From contig JAFGCL010000161.1 of the NCBI GenBank assembly GCA_016932645.1, positions 1-36,275 of the forward strand: a stretch of 36,275 nt of DNA, in the 5' to 3' direction. This document shows positions 9,297 to 16,581 of this stretch, piece after piece. Both the position numbers and the translations under genes were made by a program. The notes under the pieces are model-generated. The model was given only the letters and a program-made list of their open reading frames with translations. It searched no databases and was not told the origin of the DNA. Position 1 is the first letter of the stretch. Each line of letters starts with the position of its first letter. The stretch is from Dehalococcoidia bacterium. Its GTDB lineage: Bacteria > Chloroflexota > Dehalococcoidia > UBA2247 > RBG-13-53-26.

Positions 9297-10954
9297 TGCT
9301 CGCCAGCGTGTTCGCCAAGACGCTCCGGGACAACTGGAGGTCATGGGTGATTGCTGTCGCCAGCCTCTCAGCCATGCTACTCCTGTCCATGTGGGCCTAC
9401 CGTGAGGTCGATCTCAGCTTCTACATGTCGCTGCCGGAAGTCTACCGTTCCATGCTAGGTATCCCTGAGAACGCGGATGTGGCCAGTCTGGCCATCAACG
9501 CCCACATGGGATCCTACGGTGCGATGACGGTCGCCGCGATAGCGCTCGGCATGGGAGCGGCCTCGATCGCCGGCGAAGAGCGGGCGGGGACCATTGCGCT
9601 TCTGCTGGCCAACCCCAGGAGCCGCACCCACGTGCTAGCATCCAAGGCAGCGTCGATGGTGCTCCTGGTTGGCCTCGCCATCCTGGGGTTGTGGGGCGCC
9701 ATCCATCTCGCGGCTCTAGCCCTCGGCATTTCGATCGCCGGCCTGCACCTCGGGGCCCTCACCCTGCACCTGTTCGCTAGCTCACTCTTCTACGGCTTTC
9801 TGGCAATGGCCATAGGGGCCTGGACCGGAAATCAGGGGGCAGGAGCAGGGTTGGCCATCGGAGTGATGTTCCTGTCATTCGTCGCCGTGGGCGTGCTGCC
9901 CCTCGTGGAAGGAGCGGAGGACTTCGTCAAGGCCTTCCCATGGTACTACTTCAATGGCGGCGATCCGTTGCTCAACGGGGTTCAATGGGGCCACATTGGC
10001 GTGTTGGCGGCTGCCTCCGCTGTTCTTGCCACCGGTGCGCTGATCGTGGTCAATCTGCGCGACCTCAAGGCCCAGTCCGTAGGCGGGACGTTCGTGGATC
10101 GGCTTCGCGCCAGCCCGTTCGCCGGGAAGGTCATCGGCCGCCTCTCCGGTTCGGCCCGCGTCTCCAGCATCTGGGCGAAGACCGCGGCGGAGTATCAGTG
10201 GCTGCTGGCAATCACGGCTGTCTATACGTTCCTGGTCCAAGGTGTGATGCTCGGTCCGATGTACGCAGCCATCCCCGAGGATCTCCTCTCGACCTTCTCG
10301 GATTTCCCGGAGGTCATGCTTGCCCTGTTCGGCGGCGGTGACATCTCCACTCCCCAGGGCTTCTACCAGATCGAGACGTTCGGCATGATGGCCCCCGTCG
10401 TGGTCATGGTGGTGACGATAGCTATTGGGGCAGTGGCCCTTGCCGGAGAAGAATCGCGCCGGACCATGGGCCTGCTGCTTGCCAACCCGATCAAGCGCTC
10501 CAGGGTCGTCCTGGAGAAGACCCAAACAATGATACTCTTCGCGTTCGTGTTGGGGTTCGTGACCTTCGTCGGCGTCGCCCTCGGTTCAGTGATCGGCGGC
10601 CTGGGCATCGACACCGGACACATCGCCGCCACATGCCTGTTGCAGACGCTGGTCGGGCTGGTCTTCGGCACTCTGGCTCTGGCCTTGAGCGCGGGTACAG
10701 GCCGCAAGAATGTGGCAATCTTCGGGGCTATCGGGGTGGGCATCTGTCTCCATCTCCTGAACGGACTGGCTGAGCTCAATGACGCCATCGCCGGCTGGGC
10801 AAAGCTCTCGCCGTTCTACTACTATCTGGGCAACGATCCGCTCAACAACGGCATGAATTGGACCCACGCCGCGGTTCTTGCCGGGGTCGTGATAGCTTTG
10901 ATCGCGCTTTCGGTGCTCCTCTTCCAGCGGCGGGACCTCCGGCAGACGAGCTAG
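9296..10954 (+). CDS. ABC-2 type permease with two homologous halves
   Basis: A 552-residue integral membrane protein with about 12 hydrophobic helices, the partner of the upstream ATPase. It is an internal duplication. Half 1 has AGEERAGTIALLLANPRSR followed by FPWYYFNGGDPLLNG. Half 2 has AGEESRRTMGLLLANPIKR followed by SPFYYYLGNDPLNNG. A loop of about 60-70 residues (DLKAQSVGGTFVDRLRASPF...) joins them. One chain thus supplies both membrane halves, as in tetronasin/polyketide-type antibiotic exporters. It overlaps the ATPase stop by one base and is the last gene of the operon. Confidence 0.9.
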   Translation: MLASVFAKTLRDNWRSWVIAVASLSAMLLLSMWAYREVDLSFYMSLPEVYRSMLGIPENADVASLAINAHMGSYGAMTVAAIALGMGAASIAGEERAGTIALLLANPRSRTHVLASKAASMVLLVGLAILGLWGAIHLAALALGISIAGLHLGALTLHLFASSLFYGFLAMAIGAWTGNQGAGAGLAIGVMFLSFVAVGVLPLVEGAEDFVKAFPWYYFNGGDPLLNGVQWGHIGVLAAASAVLATGALIVVNLRDLKAQSVGGTFVDRLRASPFAGKVIGRLSGSARVSSIWAKTAAEYQWLLAITAVYTFLVQGVMLGPMYAAIPEDLLSTFSDFPEVMLALFGGGDISTPQGFYQIETFGMMAPVVVMVVTIAIGAVALAGEESRRTMGLLLANPIKRSRVVLEKTQTMILFAFVLGFVTFVGVALGSVIGGLGIDTGHIAATCLLQTLVGLVFGTLALALSAGTGRKNVAIFGAIGVGICLHLLNGLAELNDAIAGWAKLSPFYYYLGNDPLNNGMNWTHAAVLAGVVIALIALSVLLFQRRDLRQTS

Positions 10955-10959
10955 CTGCG

Positions 10960-10989
10960 TTGACATCCTTTGCCGCTGCACCATAAGAT
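10960..10989 (+). promoter_or_regulatory. Promoter copy 4 of the TTGACATC family (upstream of the V4R-like gene)
   Basis: TTGACA at 10960-10965, 18 bp spacer, TAAGAT at 10984-10989, followed by TCAGGCGATTCCGCC. It starts 5 bp after the permease stop and is about 95 bp upstream of the V4R-like gene. It resembles copy 2 through the spacer and copy 3 downstream of the -10. Confidence 0.7.
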
Positions 10990-11082
10990 TCAGGCGATTC
11001 CGCCAGCAAGACAAGCGGGAACAGATCGCCAGCACTCTGGCGCAACTCCGTGTTAGCTACGGTTATTGAAGGGAGATGGAGA

Positions 11083-11658
11083 ATGACAAAGAGACCTCAG
11101 GTGAAAGCCTCCATCGTCAACTCGGCAATGCTGTTCGTCAGCCAGAGTCTTGGAGAGCCCGCCCTTAAGAGCATCCTGGATAGTTTTGACAGCCACGAGA
11201 TTTCCGGCAAGAGACTCTTGCCTTCAGCCTGGGTTTCAGAAGAGACATATCGCGATTTCCTGCTCGCCGCTGGCAGATACTTCGCCTCATTGGCCAGTGA
11301 GAAGAAACCTCAGGAGTTCTTCTTCGAAATGGGGAGATTCACCGCCATGGATGGAATAAACAAGTACTACAAATCGCTGATACGTATGTTTGATACCAAG
11401 TTTATGTTAACCCGAAGCCCCCTCCTCTGGGGTGTGATGCACACTCACGGAACGCTCAAGGTTGAGCCGGTAGGCAAGACCGGTGCCTATGTCTATATCA
11501 GTGACTTACCGGCTCCGTGCCAGGAGTTCTGTTATACGATGGAAGGGTACATGTACGCTGTCGCTGAATTGACCAAGGCAAAGGTCATCCGGGTAGAAGA
11601 AGTGGAATGCGTCATGGGAGGCGCCAAGCGCTGCAAGTACGTTGGGGAGTGGAAATAG
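11083..11658 (+). CDS. V4R/H-NOX-like sensor-domain protein
   Basis: A 191-residue soluble protein. The start is the ATG at 11083 with GGGAG about 8 bp upstream; an in-frame GTG at 11050 is less likely. The C-terminal end ECVMGGAKRCKYVGEWK has the Cys-x4-G...Cys pattern of V4R (4-vinyl-reductase-like)/heme-NO-binding-associated domains, which bind small hydrophobic molecules or metals. The N-terminal half (SAMLFVSQSLGEPALKSILDSF...WVSEETYRDFLLAAGRYFA) resembles the helical module of the Myxococcus-type TIGR02265/H-NOX-like family. No DNA-binding or output domain is visible, so it may act as a sensor or carrier. Fifty-three bp downstream is a metallo-beta-lactamase-fold gene, probably cotranscribed. 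Confidence 0.65.
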   Translation: MTKRPQVKASIVNSAMLFVSQSLGEPALKSILDSFDSHEISGKRLLPSAWVSEETYRDFLLAAGRYFASLASEKKPQEFFFEMGRFTAMDGINKYYKSLIRMFDTKFMLTRSPLLWGVMHTHGTLKVEPVGKTGAYVYISDLPAPCQEFCYTMEGYMYAVAELTKAKVIRVEEVECVMGGAKRCKYVGEWK

Positions 11659-11711
11659 ACGCCGCCAGAACAATGGAACCGCCCGTCTATACTCCATAGC
11701 GGGGACTCGAC

Positions 11712-12404
11712 ATGACAGCCCACCGGACATTCCAGAGCTTCAGACTCGGCTTCACGTGGTGCTACCTGCTCAAGTGCCGAGATGGCTACGTTCTCATAGA
11801 CACGTCTTATCCCGGCTACTTTCAGCCTTTCCAGAAATGCATCGCCAGGCTGGGGATAGACATGTCGGAGATCAAGTACCTGCTTCTGACACACCACCAT
11901 GATGACCACTCAGGGTTTGCGGCTGAGCTGGTCAGAAAGACAGCATGTCGGGTCATTGCTCATCCCAACGCCGTCGCGCCTTTGAAGAAGGGTGAATCAG
12001 AGGACACGGTGCAGCCCGTCAACCTTCGTGTCAAGTTCGTCTTCTCGATCTTCCAGTTGTTTCATCGGGGCTTCAGGTTCCCACCATTGTCCCTCGCAGA
12101 GAATGACTTCATCTTGACGGGTGATAATGACGATCTGCTGAAGAATATAGGCATTGATGGCAGGATTCTATACACTCCAGGCCACTCCCGGGATTCCCTT
12201 TCAGTTCTCCTGTCCGATGGCAGCGCCTTTGTCGGTGATGTGGCCATGAACTTCCTGCGCCCGACCGGAATCGGACACCGGCCGATCTTTGTTGAAGATA
12301 TCAACACGGTGTATGCTAGTTGGCAGAGGCTTGTAGAGGAAGGCGCAAAGGTAATCTATCCTTCCCATGGCAAGCCTTTCTCCTCCCGGGAACTTGTGGG
12401 GTGA
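11712..12404 (+). CDS. Metallo-beta-lactamase-fold hydrolase
   Basis: A 230-residue MBL-superfamily enzyme. It has the metal motif THHHDDHSG, then TPGHSRDS, FVGDVAMN, and a late His in YPSHGKPF, so all expected zinc (or iron) ligands are present. It starts YLLKCRDGYVLIDTSYPG, typical of the family. The length and motif order fit glyoxalase II/RNase Z-like small-molecule hydrolases; the substrate is not predictable. GGGGA precedes the ATG by about 7 bp. It lies 53 bp after the V4R-like gene with no clear promoter between, so it is probably the second gene of that unit. Confidence 0.88.
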   Translation: MTAHRTFQSFRLGFTWCYLLKCRDGYVLIDTSYPGYFQPFQKCIARLGIDMSEIKYLLLTHHHDDHSGFAAELVRKTACRVIAHPNAVAPLKKGESEDTVQPVNLRVKFVFSIFQLFHRGFRFPPLSLAENDFILTGDNDDLLKNIGIDGRILYTPGHSRDSLSVLLSDGSAFVGDVAMNFLRPTGIGHRPIFVEDINTVYASWQRLVEEGAKVIYPSHGKPFSSRELVG

Positions 12405-12465
12405 TGGCTGCTTAACAGGCTCCTCATGATCGGGCTCCTTGGCCCCCCTTTGGCATGCCAATTGA

Positions 12466-12495
12466 TTGACATCCTCCTGACTGGCACCGTAGCAT
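12466..12495 (+). promoter_or_regulatory. Promoter copy 5 of the TTGACATC family (upstream of DUF4491)
   Basis: TTGACA at 12466-12471, 18 bp spacer, TAGCAT at 12490-12495. It is about 70 bp upstream of the DUF4491 start. The ATTCAGGCGAT extension is lost, but a GCAGCAAGACG stretch downstream resembles sequence after copy 4. Confidence 0.65.
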
Positions 12496-12565
12496 TGGCC
12501 CAACTGTTGCAGCAAGACGACGTCCTGTACATACTTACTTGCGGATTACCCACGGAGGGCAACTC

Positions 12566-12847
12566 ATGAACATCAACGGAGCCGTTATTGGTCTAGCCAC
12601 CTTCGCCATTATCGGGGTGTTCCATCCCGTCGTGATAAAGACGGAGTACTATTTCGGTGCCAGGTTTTGGCCCGTCTTCCTGCTGGCCGGCATCGCCGGC
12701 ATCACCGGGTCGCTATTCGTCGAAAACACCATCATCTCCGCTCTACTCGGCGTGTTCGGGTTCTCAGCCCTATGGAGCATCCGGGAACTGCATGAACAGA
12801 CCCGGCGCGTGGAGAAGGGTTGGTTTCCGAAGAAACCCAGCCGCTAG
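12566..12847 (+). CDS. DUF4491 small membrane protein
   Basis: A 93-residue protein matching the DUF4491 pattern: NINGAVIGLATFAIIGVFHP, VVIKTEYYFGARFWPVFLLAG, SLFVENTIISALLGVFGFSALWSI, and a C-terminal RRVEKGWFPKKP. It has three hydrophobic helices and no known function. The start is the ATG at 12566, with GGAGGG about 6 bp upstream; a more upstream in-frame TTG at 12539 lacks support. It is monocistronic, behind promoter copy 5. Confidence 0.88.
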   Translation: MNINGAVIGLATFAIIGVFHPVVIKTEYYFGARFWPVFLLAGIAGITGSLFVENTIISALLGVFGFSALWSIRELHEQTRRVEKGWFPKKPSR

Positions 12848-12878
12848 CGCCCGCCTCCCGGAAAGGAGCACGGCATGG

Positions 12879-12908
12879 TTGACATGATTCGCTATGGCAA
12901 CGTAGCAT
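12879..12908 (+). promoter_or_regulatory. Promoter copy 6 of the TTGACATC family (upstream of the AbrB-like gene)
   Basis: TTGACA at 12879-12884, 18 bp spacer, TAGCAT at 12903-12908. It lies 32 bp after the DUF4491 stop and about 75 bp before the AbrB-like ATG. The AYCGTAGCAT-type -10 region resembles copy 5 most. Confidence 0.65.
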
Positions 12909-12983
12909 CTCTATAACCGTGTCGGCAAGATGGAAGGGAGTCCCGGTCTAAACCGCGAGAAATGCATAGAGAGGAGTCGCCCA

Positions 12984-13451
12984 ATGCCCCAGCTTGTCAA
13001 AGGCGGTAAGCACGTTTTCGGTTGGTCCCGTGTGGGCGACGACGGACATATCATTGTTCCCCCTGAAGCGCTGGTGGAATATCGCCTGACGGAACCTGAG
13101 AAGCTAGTCCTGATGCCGGGCAGCCGGACCTCCGGAGGTTTCGGGGTAGCATCCATGGAGTCTCTCAGAAGCTCCGCGCTTGGGGCCGCACTGAAGCTCC
13201 ACCCAAGCCTTCGACCGCTCCGGATGCCTGAAGGAGAACCAATCGAGTACAAAGGGAAAACGTATTGCCGGGTTGGACTGCGCGGCGGAGGCGTCACCGT
13301 TCCCCTGGGAACGTTGTCCAGGTACGGCGTCAACACTGGTGACAGACTGCTCGTGGTAAGAGGGAGCGGTCTCGCCGTCGGCTTCGCCGTCAGAGGACCG
13401 ATTGTCGAGGAAGCCAAGAGACACAGTGAACTGAAGGTATTCGGACCGTGA
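12984..13451 (+). CDS. Protein with two tandem AbrB-like repeats
   Basis: A 155-residue soluble protein. The ATG at 12984 is preceded by GAGGAG at 7 bp; an in-frame ATG at 12930 has no such site. It contains two similar units. The first is GDDGHIIVPPEALVEYRL, then EKLVLMPGSRTSGGFGV. The second is GGGVTVPLGTLSRYGV, then DRLLVVRGSGLAVGFAV. Each resembles a SpoVT/AbrB swapped-hairpin barrel (Gly-x-Ile-x-Ile-Pro-x-x-x-x-x-x-x-[YL]-x-[LV]...GDxLxV). AbrB-type domains often bind DNA as dimers; a one-chain duplicated form could be a DNA-binding or structural protein. I do not recognise a named family. It is monocistronic, behind promoter copy 6. Confidence 0.65.
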   Translation: MPQLVKGGKHVFGWSRVGDDGHIIVPPEALVEYRLTEPEKLVLMPGSRTSGGFGVASMESLRSSALGAALKLHPSLRPLRMPEGEPIEYKGKTYCRVGLRGGGVTVPLGTLSRYGVNTGDRLLVVRGSGLAVGFAVRGPIVEEAKRHSELKVFGP

Positions 13452-13575
13452 ACAAGCAGAGCTTGCCTTAACGGGGGACGCAAGGAGGGGCTGGTTACGG
13501 CAGGCACTCCCGCGCTCGATCCGTCGCCCATCGGGGAGTCCGAACCATCGAAGGAACAAGAAGGGGGTCCGGGAA

Positions 13576-14244
13576 GTGAAGCCCAGTGAAGGCGATGAAT
13601 ACCGCGGCGAAAACGCGGCTCAGTACGAGCGACAGGCCGCCGAACACGACTGGCACGGACATGAAATCCTGTTCGGCTTGATGTACGATTTCATTACCCC
13701 TGGGGAGAGTCTCCTCGACATTGGGATCGGCACCGGCCTAGCCTCACTGCGGTTCCACAGAGCGGGCCTCAAGGTATCGGGCTTTGACAACTCCCCGGAC
13801 ATGCTGAGAGGGTGTGAGTCAAAGTGCTTCGCGGGAGCAGTAGTGCAGCACGACCTGCAGGATGTGCCGTTTCCCTACGAATCAAGCTCCTTCAACCACG
13901 TGGTTTCTCTGGGCGTCTTGAACTTCTTCGCCGACCTTGCCCCCGTTTTCAGAGAGGCAGCGCGAATTATCAAGCCAAAGGGCATCTTCGGCTTCACGAT
14001 TGAAGAGAGAAAGCCCGGGCAACGATCGCGATACACCATTCGTTACACCGGGGAATCAGATGAGGGTGCTCATCAGTTCAAGATTGCCATGTTCCGCCAC
14101 GGTGACAAGCGGGTAAGGAGTCTGCTCGGAAGCGTCGGGTTTGCGGTGCTGAAAGAGCACGACTTCCTTGCGGACCGATACCCGGATCAGGGGATCGACG
14201 TGTACCTCAAGATATACGTAGCTCAGAAAGCGGCGTCAGGCTGA
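13576..14244 (+). CDS. Class I SAM-dependent methyltransferase
   Basis: A 222-residue UbiE-like methyltransferase. Motif I is LLDIGIGTGLASLRF, followed by VSGFDNSPDMLRG (ribose-binding acidic strand), the QHDLQDVPFPYESSSFNHVVSLGVLNFF motif II region, and IIKPKGIFGFTIEE. The initiation codon is GTG, 8 bp after AGGGGG. The substrate cannot be inferred. It is flanked by unrelated small genes and is probably monocistronic. Confidence 0.85.
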   Translation: MKPSEGDEYRGENAAQYERQAAEHDWHGHEILFGLMYDFITPGESLLDIGIGTGLASLRFHRAGLKVSGFDNSPDMLRGCESKCFAGAVVQHDLQDVPFPYESSSFNHVVSLGVLNFFADLAPVFREAARIIKPKGIFGFTIEERKPGQRSRYTIRYTGESDEGAHQFKIAMFRHGDKRVRSLLGSVGFAVLKEHDFLADRYPDQGIDVYLKIYVAQKAASG

Positions 14245-14314
14245 TTCTCAATTGCGATGCGCCCCCGCGGCCAACACGGCCCTTGACAGGATTCCTCGGC
14301 AAAGGTAGGTGTCT

Positions 14315-14761
14315 ATGAAACCACTGGGCATAAACAGGATCATACTGGCCGTCCGAGATCTGCAGAAAGCCAAGGCACTGTATTCGAAGATGCTTGGCGC
14401 CACATCCCATGACGCCAGTTGGACGGGAGCGCCACTGGGGATGGATGTGGCCATCAGTTGGGAGGCGGGTATCGAGCTCTGCGCACCAATGCAGGGGCGC
14501 GAAAAGGACTCCATGATTTCCGGTTTCCTCGACCAGAACGGTGACGGAATCCTTAGCATCGTCTTTGGTGTTCAAGACGCTGACGCTGTCAAGGAGAAGG
14601 CTGAGAAGGTCTGCATTCAGGCGCTCTATTCGGTCAACTACTCCCAACAAGAGATCGATGACCACCTGGACGGCTTGTTCCGCAAGTACAGAGAGTGGTT
14701 CATGAACTCGGCGGAAACCTGCGGTTTCACGGCGACGATCGCCCAGATTGTGCCGAAGTAG
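14315..14761 (+). CDS. VOC (glyoxalase/bleomycin-resistance fold) family protein
   Basis: A 148-residue vicinal-oxygen-chelate protein. The N-terminal betaalphabeta unit INRIILAVRDLQKAKALYSKML is characteristic, with a matching second half around GDGILSIVFGVQDADAVKEKAE. The C-terminal extension (about residues 110-140, DDHLDGLFRKYREWFMNS) is longer than minimal VOC proteins. An enzymatic role is likely but the substrate is unknown. The ATG at 14315 is used; an in-frame GTG lies 6 bp upstream at 14309. Confidence 0.75.
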   Translation: MKPLGINRIILAVRDLQKAKALYSKMLGATSHDASWTGAPLGMDVAISWEAGIELCAPMQGREKDSMISGFLDQNGDGILSIVFGVQDADAVKEKAEKVCIQALYSVNYSQQEIDDHLDGLFRKYREWFMNSAETCGFTATIAQIVPK

Positions 14762-14814
14762 AGACTGATCACGAGCACAAGCACCATGCTTCCGATCTTA
14801 GTAAGGAGGCCATC

Positions 14815-15201
14815 ATGACAATACGCATTGTCCGTCTGGGCACACCGAGAGCGGACAACGAGGGATTGCGCATCGGCACCGTTAGGCATCCACCTCGCGG
14901 CGTGCCCAAGAGCCAATACGCTTCCGACAACTGGTTCGACTTGTGGTTCCCCAATTTGGCGCCGAGCGCCGGACTGCTGAGGTCGGTCCGGGGCGCCAGG
15001 TCCGAAGCGGACTGGAGGGGCTTCTCACGCCGTTACAAGGCCGAAATGGCGGAGCCCGAGAAGGGCAGGGTGCTGGACGTGCTCGCCGCCCTCTCGCACC
15101 AAACCAACTTTTCCGTCGGCTGCTATTGCGCCGACGAACAACGCTGCCACCGGTCAATACTGCGGGCCTTGCTGCTGGAGCGAGGCGCAGTGGTAGAATG
15201 A
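14815..15201 (+). CDS. DUF488 family protein
   Basis: A 128-residue protein with the DUF488 hallmark near the C-terminus, FSVGCYCADEQRCHRSILRALL, containing the CxC...CHR cluster, plus NWFDLWFPNLAPS and DWRGFSRRYKAEM in the middle. DUF488 proteins are small cytosolic proteins of unproven function, sometimes suggested to be metal-binding. AAGGAGG sits 6 bp before the ATG. The much longer frame upstream (from 14695) is not coding. Confidence 0.88.
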   Translation: MTIRIVRLGTPRADNEGLRIGTVRHPPRGVPKSQYASDNWFDLWFPNLAPSAGLLRSVRGARSEADWRGFSRRYKAEMAEPEKGRVLDVLAALSHQTNFSVGCYCADEQRCHRSILRALLLERGAVVE

Positions 15202-15328
15202 AGACCTTGTATCTTCGCTCAAGGGCTCTCTGCTGGCAAAGGGTCGGCTTTGATGCTGGTTCCGTCAATACAATCCCGCCAGCCCGCCGGGCCCGGCCGG
15301 CACGCGGTGTTCAGCATGATGCAATGAT

Positions 15329-15676
15329 ATGTCCTTGTTAGAGATCGGATGCTGTGGCGCCTATTGTGGAACGTGCCGCGCGCTGGCGGACGGCGTCTGC
15401 CGCGGCTGCAGAATGGGTTACGACACCGGCGAAAGGGATATCGAAAAGGCCAGATGCCGGATCAAAGTCTGCTGCATCAAGAGACTGGGTGCGGAGCACA
15501 CATGTGCGGACTGCCCTGACTGCCTCACTTGTGATACGCTCCAGGGTATGTATGCCAGGAAGGGTTACAAGTACCGCAAGTACCGCCAATCACTGGAGTT
15601 CATCAGGAGGCACGGGTGCGATCGCTTCATTAAAGCGGCTGACAAGTGGAAAGGCGCCTACGGGAGGCTGCCATAG
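15329..15676 (+). CDS. DUF3795 cysteine-rich protein
   Basis: A 115-residue protein with a dense cysteine pattern: CCGAYCGTCRALADGVCRGC near the N-terminus, then CRIKVCCIKR, and CADCPDCLTCD. This matches the DUF3795 zinc or iron-sulfur binding family common in anaerobes; function unknown. The ATG at 15329 has no strong Shine-Dalgarno, but the family start is usually at this distance (6-8 residues) before the first CxxxC. It is followed 34 bp later by a small gene. Confidence 0.85.
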   Translation: MSLLEIGCCGAYCGTCRALADGVCRGCRMGYDTGERDIEKARCRIKVCCIKRLGAEHTCADCPDCLTCDTLQGMYARKGYKYRKYRQSLEFIRRHGCDRFIKAADKWKGAYGRLP

Positions 15677-15710
15677 TGGCAGTCAAGCCGACACGCAGAA
15701 GGGAGCTATC

Positions 15711-15890
15711 ATGAAGACACCCAAGCTCAACCGGGAGTGGCACCTCAGTCATCGGATGCCAAAGAATCCCACGTTGCAGCAGAGGCTGGAATGGCATCTG
15801 GAGCATGCGAAGAACTGCCAATGCCGTCCCATCACGGGCAAGTTCGCCGAGGAGATGAAGAAGAGGGGCATGTCGGTTCCCGGCATCTAG
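15711..15890 (+). CDS. Conserved small protein (59 residues)
   Basis: A 59-residue protein beginning MKTPKLNREWHLSHRMP, continuing ERLEWHLEHAKN-like (here QQRLEWHLEHAKNCQC) and ending GMSVPGI. It has a HxxxH spacing, two nearby cysteines (CQC) and a basic C-terminus. I recall similar short proteins in archaea and anaerobic bacteria but no named function. GGGAG lies 7 bp before the ATG. A larger overlapping frame (from 15354) is on the same codon frame but crosses the DUF3795 gene in another phase, so only the short version is real. Confidence 0.72.
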   Translation: MKTPKLNREWHLSHRMPKNPTLQQRLEWHLEHAKNCQCRPITGKFAEEMKKRGMSVPGI

Positions 15891-15935
15891 CTCAGCGCGA
15901 TACCAGGAAGCAGGGAATCACACAGGAGGTGCAGC

Positions 15936-16472
15936 ATGCAAGCACGCGGGCCTCTAATGATCGAACACCGTCTGATTGAAGGGATGATAGCCGTCATTCA
16001 GCGCAGACTGGAGCGCGCTGCCCAAACGCAGTCCATCGATCCGCACTTCGTCGATGCGGCTGTCGACTTCATCCGCGTCTATGCCGACCGCACGCACCAT
16101 GGTAAAGAGGAAGACATCCTTTTCAGGACTCTCCGGGACAAGAACCTGTCCGAAGAGCATCGGCGCATTATGAACGAACTTGTCCAGGAGCACGTTTTCG
16201 GCCGGGAGACCACGAAAGCTCTGGTCGAAGCCAACAGCCGCTACAGGAAGCGAGACATCGGAGCGTTGGCCGAGGTCACAGACCGTCTCAGGACACTGGT
16301 GGGCTTCTACCCGAAACACATCAAGAAGGAGGATACTGTCTTCTTCCCTGCTGCCCTCACCTACGTCACGGAACAGGAAGACCAAGCCATGCTGGCTGAG
16401 TTCTGGGAGTTCGACCGGAAGATGATACACGAGAAGTACAAGGCTGTGGTCAAAGGGTTCATGCGGGAATGA
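15936..16472 (+). CDS. Hemerythrin HHE domain protein
   Basis: A 178-residue four-helix hemerythrin-type protein that binds a non-heme diiron centre, and commonly handles O2, NO or iron. Candidate ligands are His11 (IEHRLIE), His54/His55 with Glu58/Glu59 (THHGKEED), His86 (EHVFGR), and His128 with Glu132 (FYPKHIKKEDTVFFP), the usual set. AGGAGG precedes the ATG. Close neighbours are a cysteine-rich protein and small unknowns, so a redox or oxygen-stress context is plausible. Confidence 0.9.
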   Translation: MQARGPLMIEHRLIEGMIAVIQRRLERAAQTQSIDPHFVDAAVDFIRVYADRTHHGKEEDILFRTLRDKNLSEEHRRIMNELVQEHVFGRETTKALVEANSRYRKRDIGALAEVTDRLRTLVGFYPKHIKKEDTVFFPAALTYVTEQEDQAMLAEFWEFDRKMIHEKYKAVVKGFMRE

Positions 16473-16513
16473 AGTGCAAAGGACCGCCTGCCTGCCCGGT
16501 GTTTCCCAAGGGG

Positions 16514-16541
16514 TTTACAAGAGGCGCACTTCATATATTAT
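16514..16541 (+). promoter_or_regulatory. Promoter for the second STAS-like gene
   Basis: TTTACA at 16514-16519, 16 bp spacer, TATTAT at 16536-16541 within an AT-rich block (TATATTATATGAT). It is about 40 bp upstream of the ATG at 16582. It does not belong to the TTGACATC family. Confidence 0.5.
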
Positions 16542-16581
16542 ATGATCTGTCCTGCCAAATGACGTTTAGGGGGTAGAAGGC

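Noticed and set aside
14283-14288. TTGACA upstream of the VOC gene as a seventh promoter of the family
   Set aside because: No TANNAT at 18 bp and no downstream ATTCAGGCGAT-like box.
15286-15297. GCCGGGCCCGGC palindrome as a terminator
   Set aside because: Only 12 bp, no T-run, and GC-rich context makes it likely by chance.
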